Assembly: GCF_034670185.1 (NCBI RefSeq)
Contig: NZ_JAXMNY010000001.1
Location: 1,054,001 to 1,118,000 of the forward strand
Origin: Nisaea sp.
Lineage (GTDB): Bacteria; Pseudomonadota; Alphaproteobacteria; Thalassobaculales; Thalassobaculaceae
DNA length: 64,000 nt
Direction of reading: 5' to 3'
The notes under the pieces are model-generated. The model was given only the letters and a program-made list of their open reading frames with translations, had not been told where the DNA came from and searched no databases. Shown piece after piece: positions 9,581 through 18,709 of this stretch. The number at the start of each line of letters is the position of its first letter. Position 1 is the stretch's first letter. Position numbers and translations under genes: made by a program.

Positions 9581-10300
9581 ATGTCAATGCCTCAGAAGGT
9601 TCATCGCGGACGGAATCTCACCCAGGAAACGACGGCGGCACTGCGCGCTAAAATCGCCGCTGGGCCCATGAAAACGGGCGATAGGCTGCCGACTGAGAAA
9701 GAACTTGAAGCCGAGTATGGTGTCAGCCGCACCGTTATCAGGGAGGCTGTTGCGGTTCTGAAAGCCGACGGTTTGGTCGAGCCAAGACGCGGCGCCGGTA
9801 TTTTCGTCCGTGACCCGAACGGTACCCGGAACAGGGGGATGGCGTCATTCCTGTCTGGCGATGTGCACAGCACGCTCGACCTTCTCGAACTACGCATGGC
9901 CGTCGAGATAGAGGCTGCCGGCCTCGCTGCCACACGGCGCAGCCTGTCACAGGATGCCCGGATCCGAGAGAACCTGAACCAGTTCGAGCGCGCGGTGGAG
10001 AGTGGTGCGTCCTCTGTGGCGCTCGACGCTGCTTTTCATCTCGCCATCGCCCAAGGCACCAACAACGAGCTGTTCGCGACGTTTCTGAACTCACTCGGAA
10101 AACGCGCCATTCCGCGCAACACGCTTTCGGAACAGGACCGCGAGCGGTTGATTGATAAAAGCTATCTCGAACGCGTGAACAAGGAACATCGCGCAATCGC
10201 CGACGCAATCTCCGCCGGCGATCCGGACGCTGCCCGGCTCGCCATGCGCGACCATCTCAGCGGCAGTATCTCGCGATACCGTAAAACGCTTTCCTCATAA
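9581..10300 (+). CDS. FadR/GntR-family transcriptional regulator (uronate cluster)
   Basis: A regulator of about 239 residues: N-terminal GntR winged helix (MKTGDRLPTEKELEAEYGVSRTVIREAVAVLKADGLVEPRRGAGIFV, given here only as landmark segments PTEKELEAEYGVSRTVIREA and RRGAGIFV) and a C-terminal FCD ligand domain beginning near LELRMAVEIEAAGLAA. The frame is open from 9467, but the start at 9581 (MSMPQK) fits the family better; 9587 is also possible. It precedes an SMP-30 lactonase in the same direction. By context it most likely senses a uronate or aldarate and controls the lactonase, TRAP and udh-kdgD genes; this role is inference. Confidence 0.9.
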   Translation: MSMPQKVHRGRNLTQETTAALRAKIAAGPMKTGDRLPTEKELEAEYGVSRTVIREAVAVLKADGLVEPRRGAGIFVRDPNGTRNRGMASFLSGDVHSTLDLLELRMAVEIEAAGLAATRRSLSQDARIRENLNQFERAVESGASSVALDAAFHLAIAQGTNNELFATFLNSLGKRAIPRNTLSEQDRERLIDKSYLERVNKEHRAIADAISAGDPDAARLAMRDHLSGSISRYRKTLSS

Positions 10301-10342
10301 GGCGCTAGTCCCTCTAGCTGAACCGGAAATCAGGAGATGGAC

Positions 10343-11248
10343 ATGAACACCACGGTCGAATGCGTCCTCGATGCCAAGGCCACACTCGGTGAAGGCGCTG
10401 TCTGGGACGCTCAATCGAGTGCGCTCTGGTGGGTGGATATTGCCGCGCCGTCCCTGCACCGGTTTCATCCCGGGACGAAGAAAAATCAAACCTGGTCAAT
10501 GCCGTCTGCCATCGGGTGCGTGGCGCCTCGCCGGTCGGGCGGTGCGATTGTAGGGCTGGAAGAGGGATGGTGCGCCTTCGATCCTGCCGATGGCTCTATT
10601 CGCCTGCTGAACGATATGGCGCCGGGACTTGCCACACATCGCTTTAACGACGGAACGGTCGATCCGGCGGGCCGTTTCTGGGCCGGTACGATGCCGAAAA
10701 GCGGTCCGCGCGACGCTGCGGCGGGAGAGGCAGGTGACGGCACCCTGTTTTGTCTGGATGTGGACGGGAGCTGCCGGGCAGTCCTGGACGGGCTCTATAT
10801 CCAGAACGGGCTCGCTTTTTCGCCCGACGGAAAGCGGATGTATCTCTCCGACAGCTACAAGCCGATCCGGACAATCTGGGTGTTCGATTACGACCTCGAA
10901 ACCGGAACACCTTCGAACCGGCGCACCTTCTTCGACACGAACGCCGTGGCCGGACGCCCGGACGGCGCGGCGATGGATGCGGAGGGTTGTTACTGGATGG
11001 CAGGCATTGACGGCTGGCAGATCCTCCGGTTGACGCCCGACGGAACAATTGACCTGACCATTCCGGTTCCCGTCGAAAAACCCACATGTCTCGCCTTTGG
11101 TGGCCCACGACTGGAGCAGCTTTACATCACCAGCATGGGGGACGGCCTGATCAGCCCGGGAACCGAAGACCGCCAGCCCCAGGCCGGTGGTGTTTTCGTT
11201 TGCGAGCCAGGTGTTGTGGGATACGCACCGCCAGCCTGCGGGGCCTGA
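10343..11248 (+). CDS. SMP-30/gluconolactonase-family lactonase
   Basis: A 301-residue six-bladed beta-propeller hydrolase of the SMP-30/gluconolactonase/LRE family. Conserved pieces: LGEGAVWDAQSSALWWVDI (metal Glu in GEG), HRFNDGTVDPAGRFWAGTM, YIQNGLAFSPDGKRMYLSDS and GRPDGAAMDAEGCYWMA, which supply the divalent-metal ligands. Such enzymes open sugar lactones. Uronate dehydrogenase, encoded nearby, makes an aldaro-lactone, so opening galactaro- or glucaro-lactone to the aldarate is the likely task. The ATG at 10343 is chosen because AGGAG lies six bases upstream; the ATG at 10337 would touch that site. It is convergent with the TRAP genes. Confidence 0.9.
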   Translation: MNTTVECVLDAKATLGEGAVWDAQSSALWWVDIAAPSLHRFHPGTKKNQTWSMPSAIGCVAPRRSGGAIVGLEEGWCAFDPADGSIRLLNDMAPGLATHRFNDGTVDPAGRFWAGTMPKSGPRDAAAGEAGDGTLFCLDVDGSCRAVLDGLYIQNGLAFSPDGKRMYLSDSYKPIRTIWVFDYDLETGTPSNRRTFFDTNAVAGRPDGAAMDAEGCYWMAGIDGWQILRLTPDGTIDLTIPVPVEKPTCLAFGGPRLEQLYITSMGDGLISPGTEDRQPQAGGVFVCEPGVVGYAPPACGA

Positions 11249-11259
11249 CCTGAGACCGT

Positions 11260-12543
11260 TCAGCCTTCGATAAGGCGCGGTAATGTCAGCGAAATTGCAG
11301 GAATAAAGGTCGTCAGCATAAGCGCGACAAGAATAGCCGCGTAGAACGGCCAGATCGTCCGTACGGCGCGTTCGATCGGAACCTTGCCGACCGCGCATCC
11401 GAGGAACAGACATGCCCCGACCGGCGGTGTGCAGAGCCCCAATCCCAGATTCATCATCAGGATCATGCCGAACTGCACCGGGTCCATGCCGAGCGAGATC
11501 ACGACGGGCAAAAAGATCGGGGTGCAGATCAGGATCAGCGCCGCCATGTCCATGATCATGCCGAGCACAAGCAGCATGAGATTGATCATCAGCAGGATGG
11601 CTATCGGGTTCTCGGTGACTCCGGTCATGAACTCGATCATGCGGCTCGGGACCTGATAGAACGTGAGCATATAGGCGAACGCCGTCGCCGAGGCGACCAG
11701 GATCAGCACCATCGATGTGGTGCGGACCGAATTGAGCACGGCTGTCTTGAAAGCTGTCCAGCTCAGGGAGTGGTAGACGATCATCGTCACCGCAAAAGCG
11801 TAGAGCGTTCCGAATGCCCCTGACTCGGTGACGGTGAAAACACCGGAGAGCACGCCGCCGACAATAATGACGGCGGTGAAGAGCCCGGGTAGGGCTGTGA
11901 TGAAGCTGATGAACAGGGAATATAATCCCGGGAAGGGTTCAACCCCGTACCCTCTGCGGACCGCGATGATATAGGCCGCTGCCGCCAGGCAAAGACACAT
12001 CAGGACGCCAGGCAGAACCCCGGCCAGGAAAAGTTGCGAAATTGAAATGCCGCCGCCTGCGGCGATAGCGAACAGGATCATGTTGTGGGATGGCGGCACC
12101 AGAATGCCGGCAATCGACGACGTCACAGTAACATTCACCGCGTAATCATCGTCGTAGCCCTTTTCCTTCATCACCGGGATCAGGATCGAGCCAAGCGCCG
12201 AGATATCCGCGACGGCCGACCCGGAGATGCCTCCGAACAGCATGGAGGAAAAGACATTCACCACACCAAGCCCGCCACGTACCCAGCCAACGGCTGCGGA
12301 TGCGAGCCGGACGAGCCTGATGGCGATGCCGCCGTGAAACATCAGCTCCCCAGCGAAAATGAAGAAGGGGATTGCCATCAGGGAGAATACATTGATGCCC
12401 GAGATGATGCGCTGGAAGGCAACGACCAGCGGCAGTCCTTCGATGAAGAATGCTGTCACGGCGGCAACAGCCAAAGCGAAAGCCACGGGCACGCCGATGA
12501 CGACGCATACGGCGAATACGCCGAGCAGAATGAGAAGTCCCAT
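11260..12543 (-). CDS. dctM: TRAP transporter large permease (DctM)
   Basis: A 427-residue membrane protein with about a dozen hydrophobic spans, the DctM subunit of a tripartite ATP-independent periplasmic transporter driven by an ion gradient. Seen: the opening GVFAVCVVIGVPVAFALAVA, the family block SSMLFGGISGSAVADISALG near residue 100, and MNLGLGLCTPPVGACLFLG near residue 370. It follows dctQ by 13 bp on the same strand. Together with DctP and DctQ it should import a hexuronate or aldarate, as judged from neighbouring kdgD and udh. Confidence 0.96.
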   Translation of the reverse strand: MGLLILLGVFAVCVVIGVPVAFALAVAAVTAFFIEGLPLVVAFQRIISGINVFSLMAIPFFIFAGELMFHGGIAIRLVRLASAAVGWVRGGLGVVNVFSSMLFGGISGSAVADISALGSILIPVMKEKGYDDDYAVNVTVTSSIAGILVPPSHNMILFAIAAGGGISISQLFLAGVLPGVLMCLCLAAAAYIIAVRRGYGVEPFPGLYSLFISFITALPGLFTAVIIVGGVLSGVFTVTESGAFGTLYAFAVTMIVYHSLSWTAFKTAVLNSVRTTSMVLILVASATAFAYMLTFYQVPSRMIEFMTGVTENPIAILLMINLMLLVLGMIMDMAALILICTPIFLPVVISLGMDPVQFGMILMMNLGLGLCTPPVGACLFLGCAVGKVPIERAVRTIWPFYAAILVALMLTTFIPAISLTLPRLIEG

Positions 12544-12556
12544 TTGAATATCCCGA

Positions 12557-13123
12557 TCAGCGCGGAGAAGAAGAGGGTGGCTCGCGGTTCAGGAAGAACC
12601 GGATCAGATGACCTGTCGAATAGATCAGACACGCCGCCCCGCAGAAGGTCAGCGGTATAGCGCGGAGCCCTTCGGGAACATGGATGAGCGGGATCTGCGT
12701 GCTCCATTTGAACAGGACCAGTTTATAGGTCTGCACCATCATGACTGCTCCGAAGGCGGCCATAATCATGTGGACGAGGAAATCCATCGCGCGCTGCAGT
12801 GGACGAGGCGCTATATCCCGAAAAAACGAGACTCCGAGATGGGATCTTTCATGGATGCCTGTCGAGGCTCCGACAAAACCGATCAAGGCGACCAGAAGCA
12901 GGGCGACCTGCTCGACCCAGGTCGGCGTTGCGTTAAGCACGTAGCGACCGAACACAAGCCAGCCGAACATCACGGTCAAAACGACCATGGCTATCCCGGA
13001 AACCCAAAGACTCACGCGGCAGAGCGTATCCAGCCCCAGGAAGAACAGCCGCACCATGGGGGGAGCATTAAGTGTTGTCGTGCGGGCGTCGGCCTCTGGG
13101 CCATTCTGATGTATGGAGCTCAT
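12557..13123 (-). CDS. dctQ: TRAP transporter small permease (DctQ)
   Basis: A four-span DctQ-type small permease of about 188 residues. Characteristic segments are VFGRYVLNATPTWVEQVALLLV and IPLIHVPEGLRAIPLTFCGAACL. The frame is open upstream to a GTG at 13159, but that codon lies inside a perfect 16-bp palindrome; the ATG at 13123 (MSSIHQ) is preferred. It is separated from dctP by a terminator-like hairpin, so it is probably made at a lower level than the binding protein, and it is followed closely by dctM. Confidence 0.92.
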   Translation of the reverse strand: MSSIHQNGPEADARTTTLNAPPMVRLFFLGLDTLCRVSLWVSGIAMVVLTVMFGWLVFGRYVLNATPTWVEQVALLLVALIGFVGASTGIHERSHLGVSFFRDIAPRPLQRAMDFLVHMIMAAFGAVMMVQTYKLVLFKWSTQIPLIHVPEGLRAIPLTFCGAACLIYSTGHLIRFFLNREPPSSSPR

Positions 13124-13143
13124 CTGGAATCCCGGCTCGAAAA

Positions 13144-13159
13144 GTGCCGCATGCGGCAC
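13144..13159. repeat. Perfect 16-bp palindrome between dctP and dctQ
   Basis: GTGCCGCATGCGGCAC reads the same on both strands. It lies between the dctP terminator hairpin and the dctQ start. It could be an operator, an RNA hairpin in the dctQ leader, or chance; no second copy was noticed in the window. Confidence 0.5.
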
Positions 13160-13175
13160 GCAGCTTGACGAATGT

Positions 13176-13223
13176 CAAAAAGAGCCGCCGGAAAGACCCG
13201 CATCTGTGAGTCATTCCGGCGGC
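13176..13223 (-). terminator. Intrinsic terminator/attenuator after dctP
   Basis: On the minus strand, a 10-bp perfect stem GCCGCCGGAA/TTCCGGCGGC (13223-13214 and 13193-13184) is followed by TCTTTTT. This is a good rho-independent signal between dctP and dctQ; partial read-through would give more binding protein than permease, a common pattern in TRAP operons. Confidence 0.85.
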
Positions 13224-13239
13224 CACGGGACAGGAGTTT

Positions 13240-14226
13240 TTACTGCGTTGCCTGGATGGCAGCGACGAGCGGCTTCAGTTCCTGATTACTTTCCAGGAAC
13301 TTCTCAAAAACGGGCTTCATGGCATCCTGGAATGCCGCCTTGTCAGCCACATCGTTGAACTTCACACCAGACTTCATCACCATTTTTCGGCTGGCCTCTG
13401 CCCGCTCCGCCCACAGCTTGCGCTGCAGTTCAGCGGACTCGCGTGCGGCGGCCTTTACTGCGGTTTTATCCGCGTCGGAGAGACCGTTATAGACGTCGGC
13501 ATTGATGCAGACGCATTCCGGAATAATCAGGTGCTGGGACAGGGAGTAATAGCCAGCGACCTCGAAATGGCCGGTCGACTCATAGGAGGGCCAGTTGTTC
13601 TCGGCTCCGTCGACAACCCCGGTCTTCAGCGACTGATAAACTTCGGAGAAGGCCATCGGAGAAGGGTTACCGCCGAGTGCGGCAATCATCCCGGAATAAA
13701 GATCGTTATTCATCACCCGAACCTTCATGCCCTTGACGTCCTCGGGCTTATTGATCGGATGTTTAGAATTGTAGAAGGAGCGGGCGCCGGAATCGTACCA
13801 GGCAAGCGCGATCATGCCTTTTTTGGCCATACCGGCACTGATCTGATCGCCTGGCGCCCCGTCCATGGCCCGATGCATATGGTCCATGTCCTTGAAAATG
13901 AAGGGCAGGGAGACGACGTTGGCCTCCGGCGCGACGGGACCGATCGGTCCGAGATTGAAGTTCCCTATCTCAACGCCGCCGATGCGCAGCTGCTCGATCG
14001 CATCCGGCTGGTTTCCAAGGACGCCGGAATGGAACATTTTCAGCGTATGACGCCCGTCGGTCTTTTGCGCCAAGAGTTCGGCGAACTTGTCCATCGCGAC
14101 CGTATTGGGATATCCGGGCTTGTGGATGTTCCAGCCTTTCCATTCAGCAGCTTCAACACTGCCGGAAACACCCGCCAGCAAAGCGACGGCAAGCGCGGTT
14201 GATCCGATTTTGTGGATGATCGACAT
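13240..14226 (-). CDS. dctP: TRAP transporter substrate-binding protein (DctP)
   Basis: A 328-residue periplasmic DctP-type solute receptor. A Sec signal peptide ends near SVEAAEW. The mature part shows the family segment GMKVRVMNNDLYSGMIAALGGNPSPMAFSEVYQSL, abbreviated here as KVRVMNN...SPMAFSEVYQSL, with the conserved Arg that grips the substrate carboxylate, and VDGAENN. Start ATG at 14226 has GGGAGG eight bases upstream; the longer frame to 14271 has none. Family knowledge says ligands are organic acids; the linked udh and kdgD suggest galacturonate, glucuronate or the aldarates. Confidence 0.94.
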   Translation of the reverse strand: MSIIHKIGSTALAVALLAGVSGSVEAAEWKGWNIHKPGYPNTVAMDKFAELLAQKTDGRHTLKMFHSGVLGNQPDAIEQLRIGGVEIGNFNLGPIGPVAPEANVVSLPFIFKDMDHMHRAMDGAPGDQISAGMAKKGMIALAWYDSGARSFYNSKHPINKPEDVKGMKVRVMNNDLYSGMIAALGGNPSPMAFSEVYQSLKTGVVDGAENNWPSYESTGHFEVAGYYSLSQHLIIPECVCINADVYNGLSDADKTAVKAAARESAELQRKLWAERAEASRKMVMKSGVKFNDVADKAAFQDAMKPVFEKFLESNQELKPLVAAIQATQ

Positions 14227-14404
14227 TTTGTATTTCCTCCCTTTTTGGCCCGGCTGTGTACCCGGGACCAATGCACCGCTGGTTTGTTTTTTCTTGTGCG
14301 GTGCGTGTTGCCGGAATGCGGCGCTTGATGCGCCGTCTATAATCCTTGGATAAGTATGCCTCCTTTTTGCAATTGGTCAATCTATCGACGAATGAATCTT
14401 ACTT

Positions 14405-15331
14405 CTAAGCAGCGGCGGCCATGCCGCAGGATTCGATAACCGCGACAAGGTCTTCGACATCCTTGTCAGTCGCTGCGGAAAGAGGAGGGCGGACCGGTCC
14501 GGCATCCCGGCCGACAGCGCGTAATCCGCCCTTGATCAGACTGACCGGATACCCTGGAACCCGGTCGCGTATATTCGCGAATGGGTAGAAGAATGATTTC
14601 AGGATGGCGTCCATTGCAGCGCGGTCTCCGGACCGCATTGCCGCGTAGAACTCTAGGGCCAGTTCCGGCACAAAGTTGAACACGGCCGAGGAATAGGTAC
14701 TGAACCCTGCGGCATCATAAGCTGAGGCGAACAACTCATGGGTCGGCATCCCGCCGACATAGACCAGCCGGTCCCCAAGCATGGTGCGGATCCGGGTGAC
14801 GAGGTCGAGTTCGCCGACCCCGTCCTTGAAGCCGATCAGGTTAGGACACTCTTCCGCCAAACGGGCGACGCTGTCGGCGGTGAGCACGGAGGTCGCGCGG
14901 TTGTAGACCACCACGCCGATTGAAACCGATTGGCAGACGGCTTTGACATGCGCCATTTGCCCGGCCTGGGTTCCTGCCATCAGATAAGTAGGCAGCAACA
15001 ACAGGCCGTCAGCGCCCGCAGCTTCCGCGGCCCGTGCGTCGGCAATGGCTCGGACCGTATTCACGCCACATCCGGCAACGACCGGGGAGCGTCCGTCTGC
15101 TGCTTCAACGGCAGCGCGGATGATGGCCGGAAACTCGTCCTGGCCGATGGAAAAATACTCTCCGGTTCCGCCAGCGGCAAACAGCGTCGCCGCATCGTAA
15201 GTGGCCAGCCAGGAAACATGATCCTGATAGGGTTTGGGCGCGAATTTCAGTTCGTCATCAAAATGCGTGACTGGAAAGGACAGAAGGCCGGTAGCCATGC
15301 GGGCCTTGAGCTCCTGCGGTGAAAGAGACAC
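14405..15331 (-). CDS. kdgD: 5-dehydro-4-deoxyglucarate dehydratase
   Basis: A 308-residue member of the DapA/N-acetylneuraminate lyase TIM-barrel superfamily that matches KdgD, which dehydrates and decarboxylates 5-keto-4-deoxyglucarate to 2-oxoglutarate semialdehyde. Diagnostic pieces are LLSFPVTHFD, LFAAGGTGEYFSI and IGFKDGVGELD with the Schiff-base Lys. GTG start with GGGAG eight bases upstream. It lies between dctP and udh on the same strand. The next step, 2-oxoglutarate-semialdehyde dehydrogenase, and the preceding aldarate dehydratase are not in the window. Confidence 0.93.
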   Translation of the reverse strand: MSLSPQELKARMATGLLSFPVTHFDDELKFAPKPYQDHVSWLATYDAATLFAAGGTGEYFSIGQDEFPAIIRAAVEAADGRSPVVAGCGVNTVRAIADARAAEAAGADGLLLLPTYLMAGTQAGQMAHVKAVCQSVSIGVVVYNRATSVLTADSVARLAEECPNLIGFKDGVGELDLVTRIRTMLGDRLVYVGGMPTHELFASAYDAAGFSTYSSAVFNFVPELALEFYAAMRSGDRAAMDAILKSFFYPFANIRDRVPGYPVSLIKGGLRAVGRDAGPVRPPLSAATDKDVEDLVAVIESCGMAAAA

Positions 15332-15376
15332 GGTAATTCTCCCGATACGGGTTGATAAGAGCGGCCGCTGAGCGGG

Positions 15377-16210
15377 TCAGGACCCGGACTTCGCCCCTTG
15401 GACGGCAACGCGGCGCGGATCGCCCTGATATCCCTCGCTTGCGAACGGACCGCCCTGGACCGCCAGGCCGACTTCGTCCCCCGGCTCCGGGACGCCGGAG
15501 CTGTCTACTTCGGCAGCCCAGACATCCGATGAGTCTTTTGGCCGATAGCCCAGGCGTCGTGCCGTTTTGTTGTCCCACCAGGTGCGCGAATTGTCGGAAA
15601 TGCCGTAGACGATCTCATGGTGCAAATCCGGCACCTCCAGCCCGATCCGGCAGAGTTGCGTCAGATCCCCTATGCTGACCCAGGACCCGAGAGTCCTCTG
15701 GGTTTCCGGCTTTTCGAAGCACCAGCCGATCCGGATGGAGAGGATGCCAAGGCCATAATTGTCTGCAAAATATTGCGACAGGCCCTCGCCGAAGACCTTG
15801 CTGAGCCCATACCGGCAATCGGGGCGAGGGCGCTCCGAGCCGTCCAGTATCTGGCCACGCGGATAAAACCCGATCGCATGGTTCGAGCTGGCGAAAACAA
15901 TACGTTTTACGCCAGCGTTATAGGCAGCTTCGAAGAGCCGGTATGCGCCGTCTATGTTAGTGCGGAGAATATCGTCCCACGCGTTCTCGACGGACAATCC
16001 GCCCAGATGAATGATCCCGTCGACGCCATCGACGATCCGCTCCAGATCCTCCGCCCGGGTGAGGTCGGCTATCGCGATCTCTTCGCCATCTCCCGCTGGT
16101 CCCAGATCAACCATGTCGGATACGCGTAATATGGGGTAGGCGCCGGCGAGCGCCTGTCGCATGCGGCGACCGATGCCTCCCCCGGCACCAGTAAGCAGAA
16201 CTCGTTTCAT
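15377..16210 (-). CDS. udh: Uronate dehydrogenase (NAD-dependent epimerase family)
   Basis: A 277-residue extended-type SDR matching uronate dehydrogenase, which oxidises D-galacturonate or D-glucuronate to the aldaro-lactone with NAD. Seen: nucleotide motif TGAGGGIGRRM at the N-terminus, DLTRAEDL and IIHLGGLSVENAW segments, the catalytic YGLSK near residue 134, and SIRIGWCFEKP. It is the first gene of the minus-strand run udh-kdgD-dctPQM. A FadR-like operator candidate sits 13 to 23 bp upstream of its start codon. Confidence 0.9.
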   Translation of the reverse strand: MKRVLLTGAGGGIGRRMRQALAGAYPILRVSDMVDLGPAGDGEEIAIADLTRAEDLERIVDGVDGIIHLGGLSVENAWDDILRTNIDGAYRLFEAAYNAGVKRIVFASSNHAIGFYPRGQILDGSERPRPDCRYGLSKVFGEGLSQYFADNYGLGILSIRIGWCFEKPETQRTLGSWVSIGDLTQLCRIGLEVPDLHHEIVYGISDNSRTWWDNKTARRLGYRPKDSSDVWAAEVDSSGVPEPGDEVGLAVQGGPFASEGYQGDPRRVAVQGAKSGS

Positions 16211-16222
16211 TGATCATCCAAT

Positions 16223-16233
16223 AGGTATGACTA
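16223..16233 (-). promoter_or_regulatory. Candidate FadR-type operator upstream of udh
   Basis: On the minus strand TAGTCATACCT matches the FadR-family pattern TnGTnnnACnA at every fixed position but the last. It lies just ahead of the udh start. One 11-bp near-match can arise by chance; the case rests on the linked FadR-type regulator at 9581. Confidence 0.35.
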
Positions 16234-16505
16234 ATTCGCATATTCAGGATATCTAGTGTGATTATTTTGTCTAGAATGAAATTTTACCGGATACGCCATG
16301 TCAGCCTGATACCGGGCTCACAGTTCTGCCTGTGCCGACCAGATTCGCAGTCGCGCGGTCTGGAGCATGCGGGACGTCTCTGAAACTGTCGTCTTGGATC
16401 AATGGCTTGCAGAACGGCCCTGCACTTTCTTGCGAGCGTCTGCCCCCTATGCCACAACATGCTGTATTGCATTTGGCGACACAGGCTAGGCATTGGGCGC
16501 AGAAC

Positions 16506-17483
16506 ATGTTGAGAAAAATTCTGGTACTTGCAGGACTGCTTTCGGCAGTCACATTCACCTCAGCCTATGCCACCGGGACGCAGCCATTCGAGGCCTGGGT
16601 CGCCGAGTTGAAAGCGGAAGCGGAAAAGCAGGGGATCAGCCGCCCCATTCTGGATCAGGCCTTCGCCGGAGTGGCGCCGATCCCGCGCATCATCGAGCTG
16701 GATCGAAAGCAACCCGAATTCACCCTGACATTTGAGCAGTATCTGACCCGTGTCGTGCCGGATTCCCGGATCAAGAAAGGGCGCGCACTTCTCAAGCAGA
16801 ACAAGGCTCTGCTGGCTGAAGTCTCCAAGAAATTTGGCGTCCAGCCGCGCTTCATTATTGCCCTTTGGGGTGTTGAGACCGATTTCGGCCGGATCACGGG
16901 CGGCTTCCCCGTCGTCGCGTCTCTGGCGACCCTGGCTTATGACGGGCGCCGCAGCGCCTTCTTCCGGAAGGAATTGCTGCTGGCACTGAAGATCCTGGAG
17001 CAGGGCCATATCGCGCACAGTGACATGAAAGGTTCCTGGGCCGGGGCCATGGGGCAGAGTCAGTTCATGCCCTCCAGTTTTCATAATTTTGCGATCGACT
17101 ATGATGGCGACGGGCACAAGGATATCTGGGGTACCAAAGCCGATGTCTTTGGCTCTATCGCCAATTATCTGTCCAAGTCCGGGTGGAACGACAGCGAGAC
17201 CTGGGGCCGGCCCGTCAGCCTGCCTGCGACTTTCGACAAGTCTCTCGTTGATTCCAAAATCACCAAGACGATGCGTGAATGGGAAGCGCTCGGCGTAACG
17301 CGGCGTGATGGCACTCCGTTGCCGAGCCGTAACCTGACCAGCCAGCTGATCGTTCCGGGAGACGGAGAACTCGCGCCGGCATATCTCGCCTATTCGAACT
17401 ATGAGGTCATCCTGAAATGGAACCGCTCTAGCTACTTTGCGACGGCGGTCGGCACACTCGCGGAAGCTATCGGCCAGGAATAG
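16506..17483 (+). CDS. Lytic murein transglycosylase, MltB family
   Basis: A 325-residue envelope enzyme of the MltB/SltB family that cleaves peptidoglycan glycan strands to 1,6-anhydro products. A signal peptide (MLRKILVLAGLLSAVTFTSAYA) opens the protein, without a lipobox. Catalytic Glu is in ALWGVETDFGR near residue 122; MGQSQFMPSSFHNFAIDYDGDG and the C-terminal AYLAYSNYEVILKWNRS are family landmarks. The frame is open 174 bp upstream, but only the ATG at 16506 yields a proper signal sequence. It stands next to rlpA, another septal peptidoglycan factor. Confidence 0.93.
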   Translation: MLRKILVLAGLLSAVTFTSAYATGTQPFEAWVAELKAEAEKQGISRPILDQAFAGVAPIPRIIELDRKQPEFTLTFEQYLTRVVPDSRIKKGRALLKQNKALLAEVSKKFGVQPRFIIALWGVETDFGRITGGFPVVASLATLAYDGRRSAFFRKELLLALKILEQGHIAHSDMKGSWAGAMGQSQFMPSSFHNFAIDYDGDGHKDIWGTKADVFGSIANYLSKSGWNDSETWGRPVSLPATFDKSLVDSKITKTMREWEALGVTRRDGTPLPSRNLTSQLIVPGDGELAPAYLAYSNYEVILKWNRSSYFATAVGTLAEAIGQE

Positions 17484-17577
17484 TTCATCGCGAAATTGAC
17501 CACGATATATGGTAGTATCGCGGTTGAATTTGTATATCCGTTGTAAGTCGGGCGCCAAACGGAACAAAAGGACAGAC

Positions 17578-18558
17578 ATGAAATCTCTCGCCACGATCTC
17601 GTTCATGACGCTTGCCCTGCTGTTGTCCGCCTGCGCGGAAACGGAGTTCGTGGTCCACACGGCCAAACAGGTCCAGAACGCCACGTCGGATGGCAGACCG
17701 CTTGGCCGCTACAAGGTCGGGTCTCCCTACGCGATCAATAACGTCTGGTACTATCCCCAGGTCGATTACGGATATGTCGAAACCGGTATCGCCTCCTGGT
17801 ACGGACCGAACTTCCACAACAAAGACACCGCCAATGGTGAGGTGTTCGACCAGAACGCTGTCACAGCCGCGCACCGCACCTTGCCGATGCCGAGCGTTGT
17901 ACGGGTGACCAATCTGGAGAATGGCCGTGCGCTGGTTGTCCGGATCAATGATCGGGGGCCCTTCGCGCATGGCCGGATCATCGATCTTTCCCGCCGTTCC
18001 GCGCAGCTTCTCGGATTTCAGCGTCAGGGCACAGCGAAGGTCCGTGTCGAAATCTTGCCTGAAGAGAGCCGCCAGATCGCGGAAGCTTATCAGTCAGGCA
18101 AGCCGGTACAGCTCGCCAGCTTGAATACGGCCCCGGTTCCGACACCGACTGCGGCCCCAAGTGTGGGAGTATCCAAAGGGAACGTATCGGAGATACCGGG
18201 CACTATTGTTCTGACACCGCCCCCGCCGCCGGTCGTCTCCACAACGCCAAGCCCCGCGGATCAGGGAAGTGCCGTTGATCTCGCCCGCCAGTCACGCAGC
18301 CAGACCGTCATTCAATCCCAGCCGGAACAGACCGAGATATTCGTTCAGGCCGGTGCTTTCACGAATGCGAACAATGCGGACAAGCTGACGCAAATTCTGG
18401 CCGATGTTGGCCCGGTGCGGATCGATCCGCGCCAGATAGAGGGCAAATACTTCTACCGCGTGCGCCTTGGCCCTCTGGAAAATGTAGAGGATGCGGATCG
18501 GATACTTGAGGCCATCATTGGCAGGGGATATCCCGGCGCGCGCGTGATCGTCGAATAG
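17578..18558 (+). CDS. rlpA: RlpA-type septal lipoprotein with SPOR domain
   Basis: A 326-residue lipoprotein: lipobox LLSAC with Cys19, a double-psi beta-barrel domain (GIASWYGPNFHNKDTANGE, then VRINDRGPFAHGRIIDLS) and, after a Pro/Thr-rich linker, a C-terminal SPOR domain (IFVQAGAFTNANNADKL onward) that binds denuded glycan at division sites. RlpA proteins act at the septum, some as lytic transglycosylases on stem-less strands. Start ATG at 17578 has AAGGA upstream; the longer frame would bury the lipobox. It lies between MltB-like and DacC-like genes, a usual cell-wall neighbourhood in alphaproteobacteria. Confidence 0.95.
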   Translation: MKSLATISFMTLALLLSACAETEFVVHTAKQVQNATSDGRPLGRYKVGSPYAINNVWYYPQVDYGYVETGIASWYGPNFHNKDTANGEVFDQNAVTAAHRTLPMPSVVRVTNLENGRALVVRINDRGPFAHGRIIDLSRRSAQLLGFQRQGTAKVRVEILPEESRQIAEAYQSGKPVQLASLNTAPVPTPTAAPSVGVSKGNVSEIPGTIVLTPPPPPVVSTTPSPADQGSAVDLARQSRSQTVIQSQPEQTEIFVQAGAFTNANNADKLTQILADVGPVRIDPRQIEGKYFYRVRLGPLENVEDADRILEAIIGRGYPGARVIVE

Positions 18559-18709
18559 TGCGGGTTAACTGGCCGCTAAAAATTTTGCGGGGCGGGCTTA
18601 TGTCTCATTTCAATCAAATTTGTGCATTATGTACAAAACTGCTTGGGGCTGTTGAAGCCGAAAACCTGTTGGACCAAAATGTCTCGTCATTCGGACGGGT
18701 GGGGATCTC

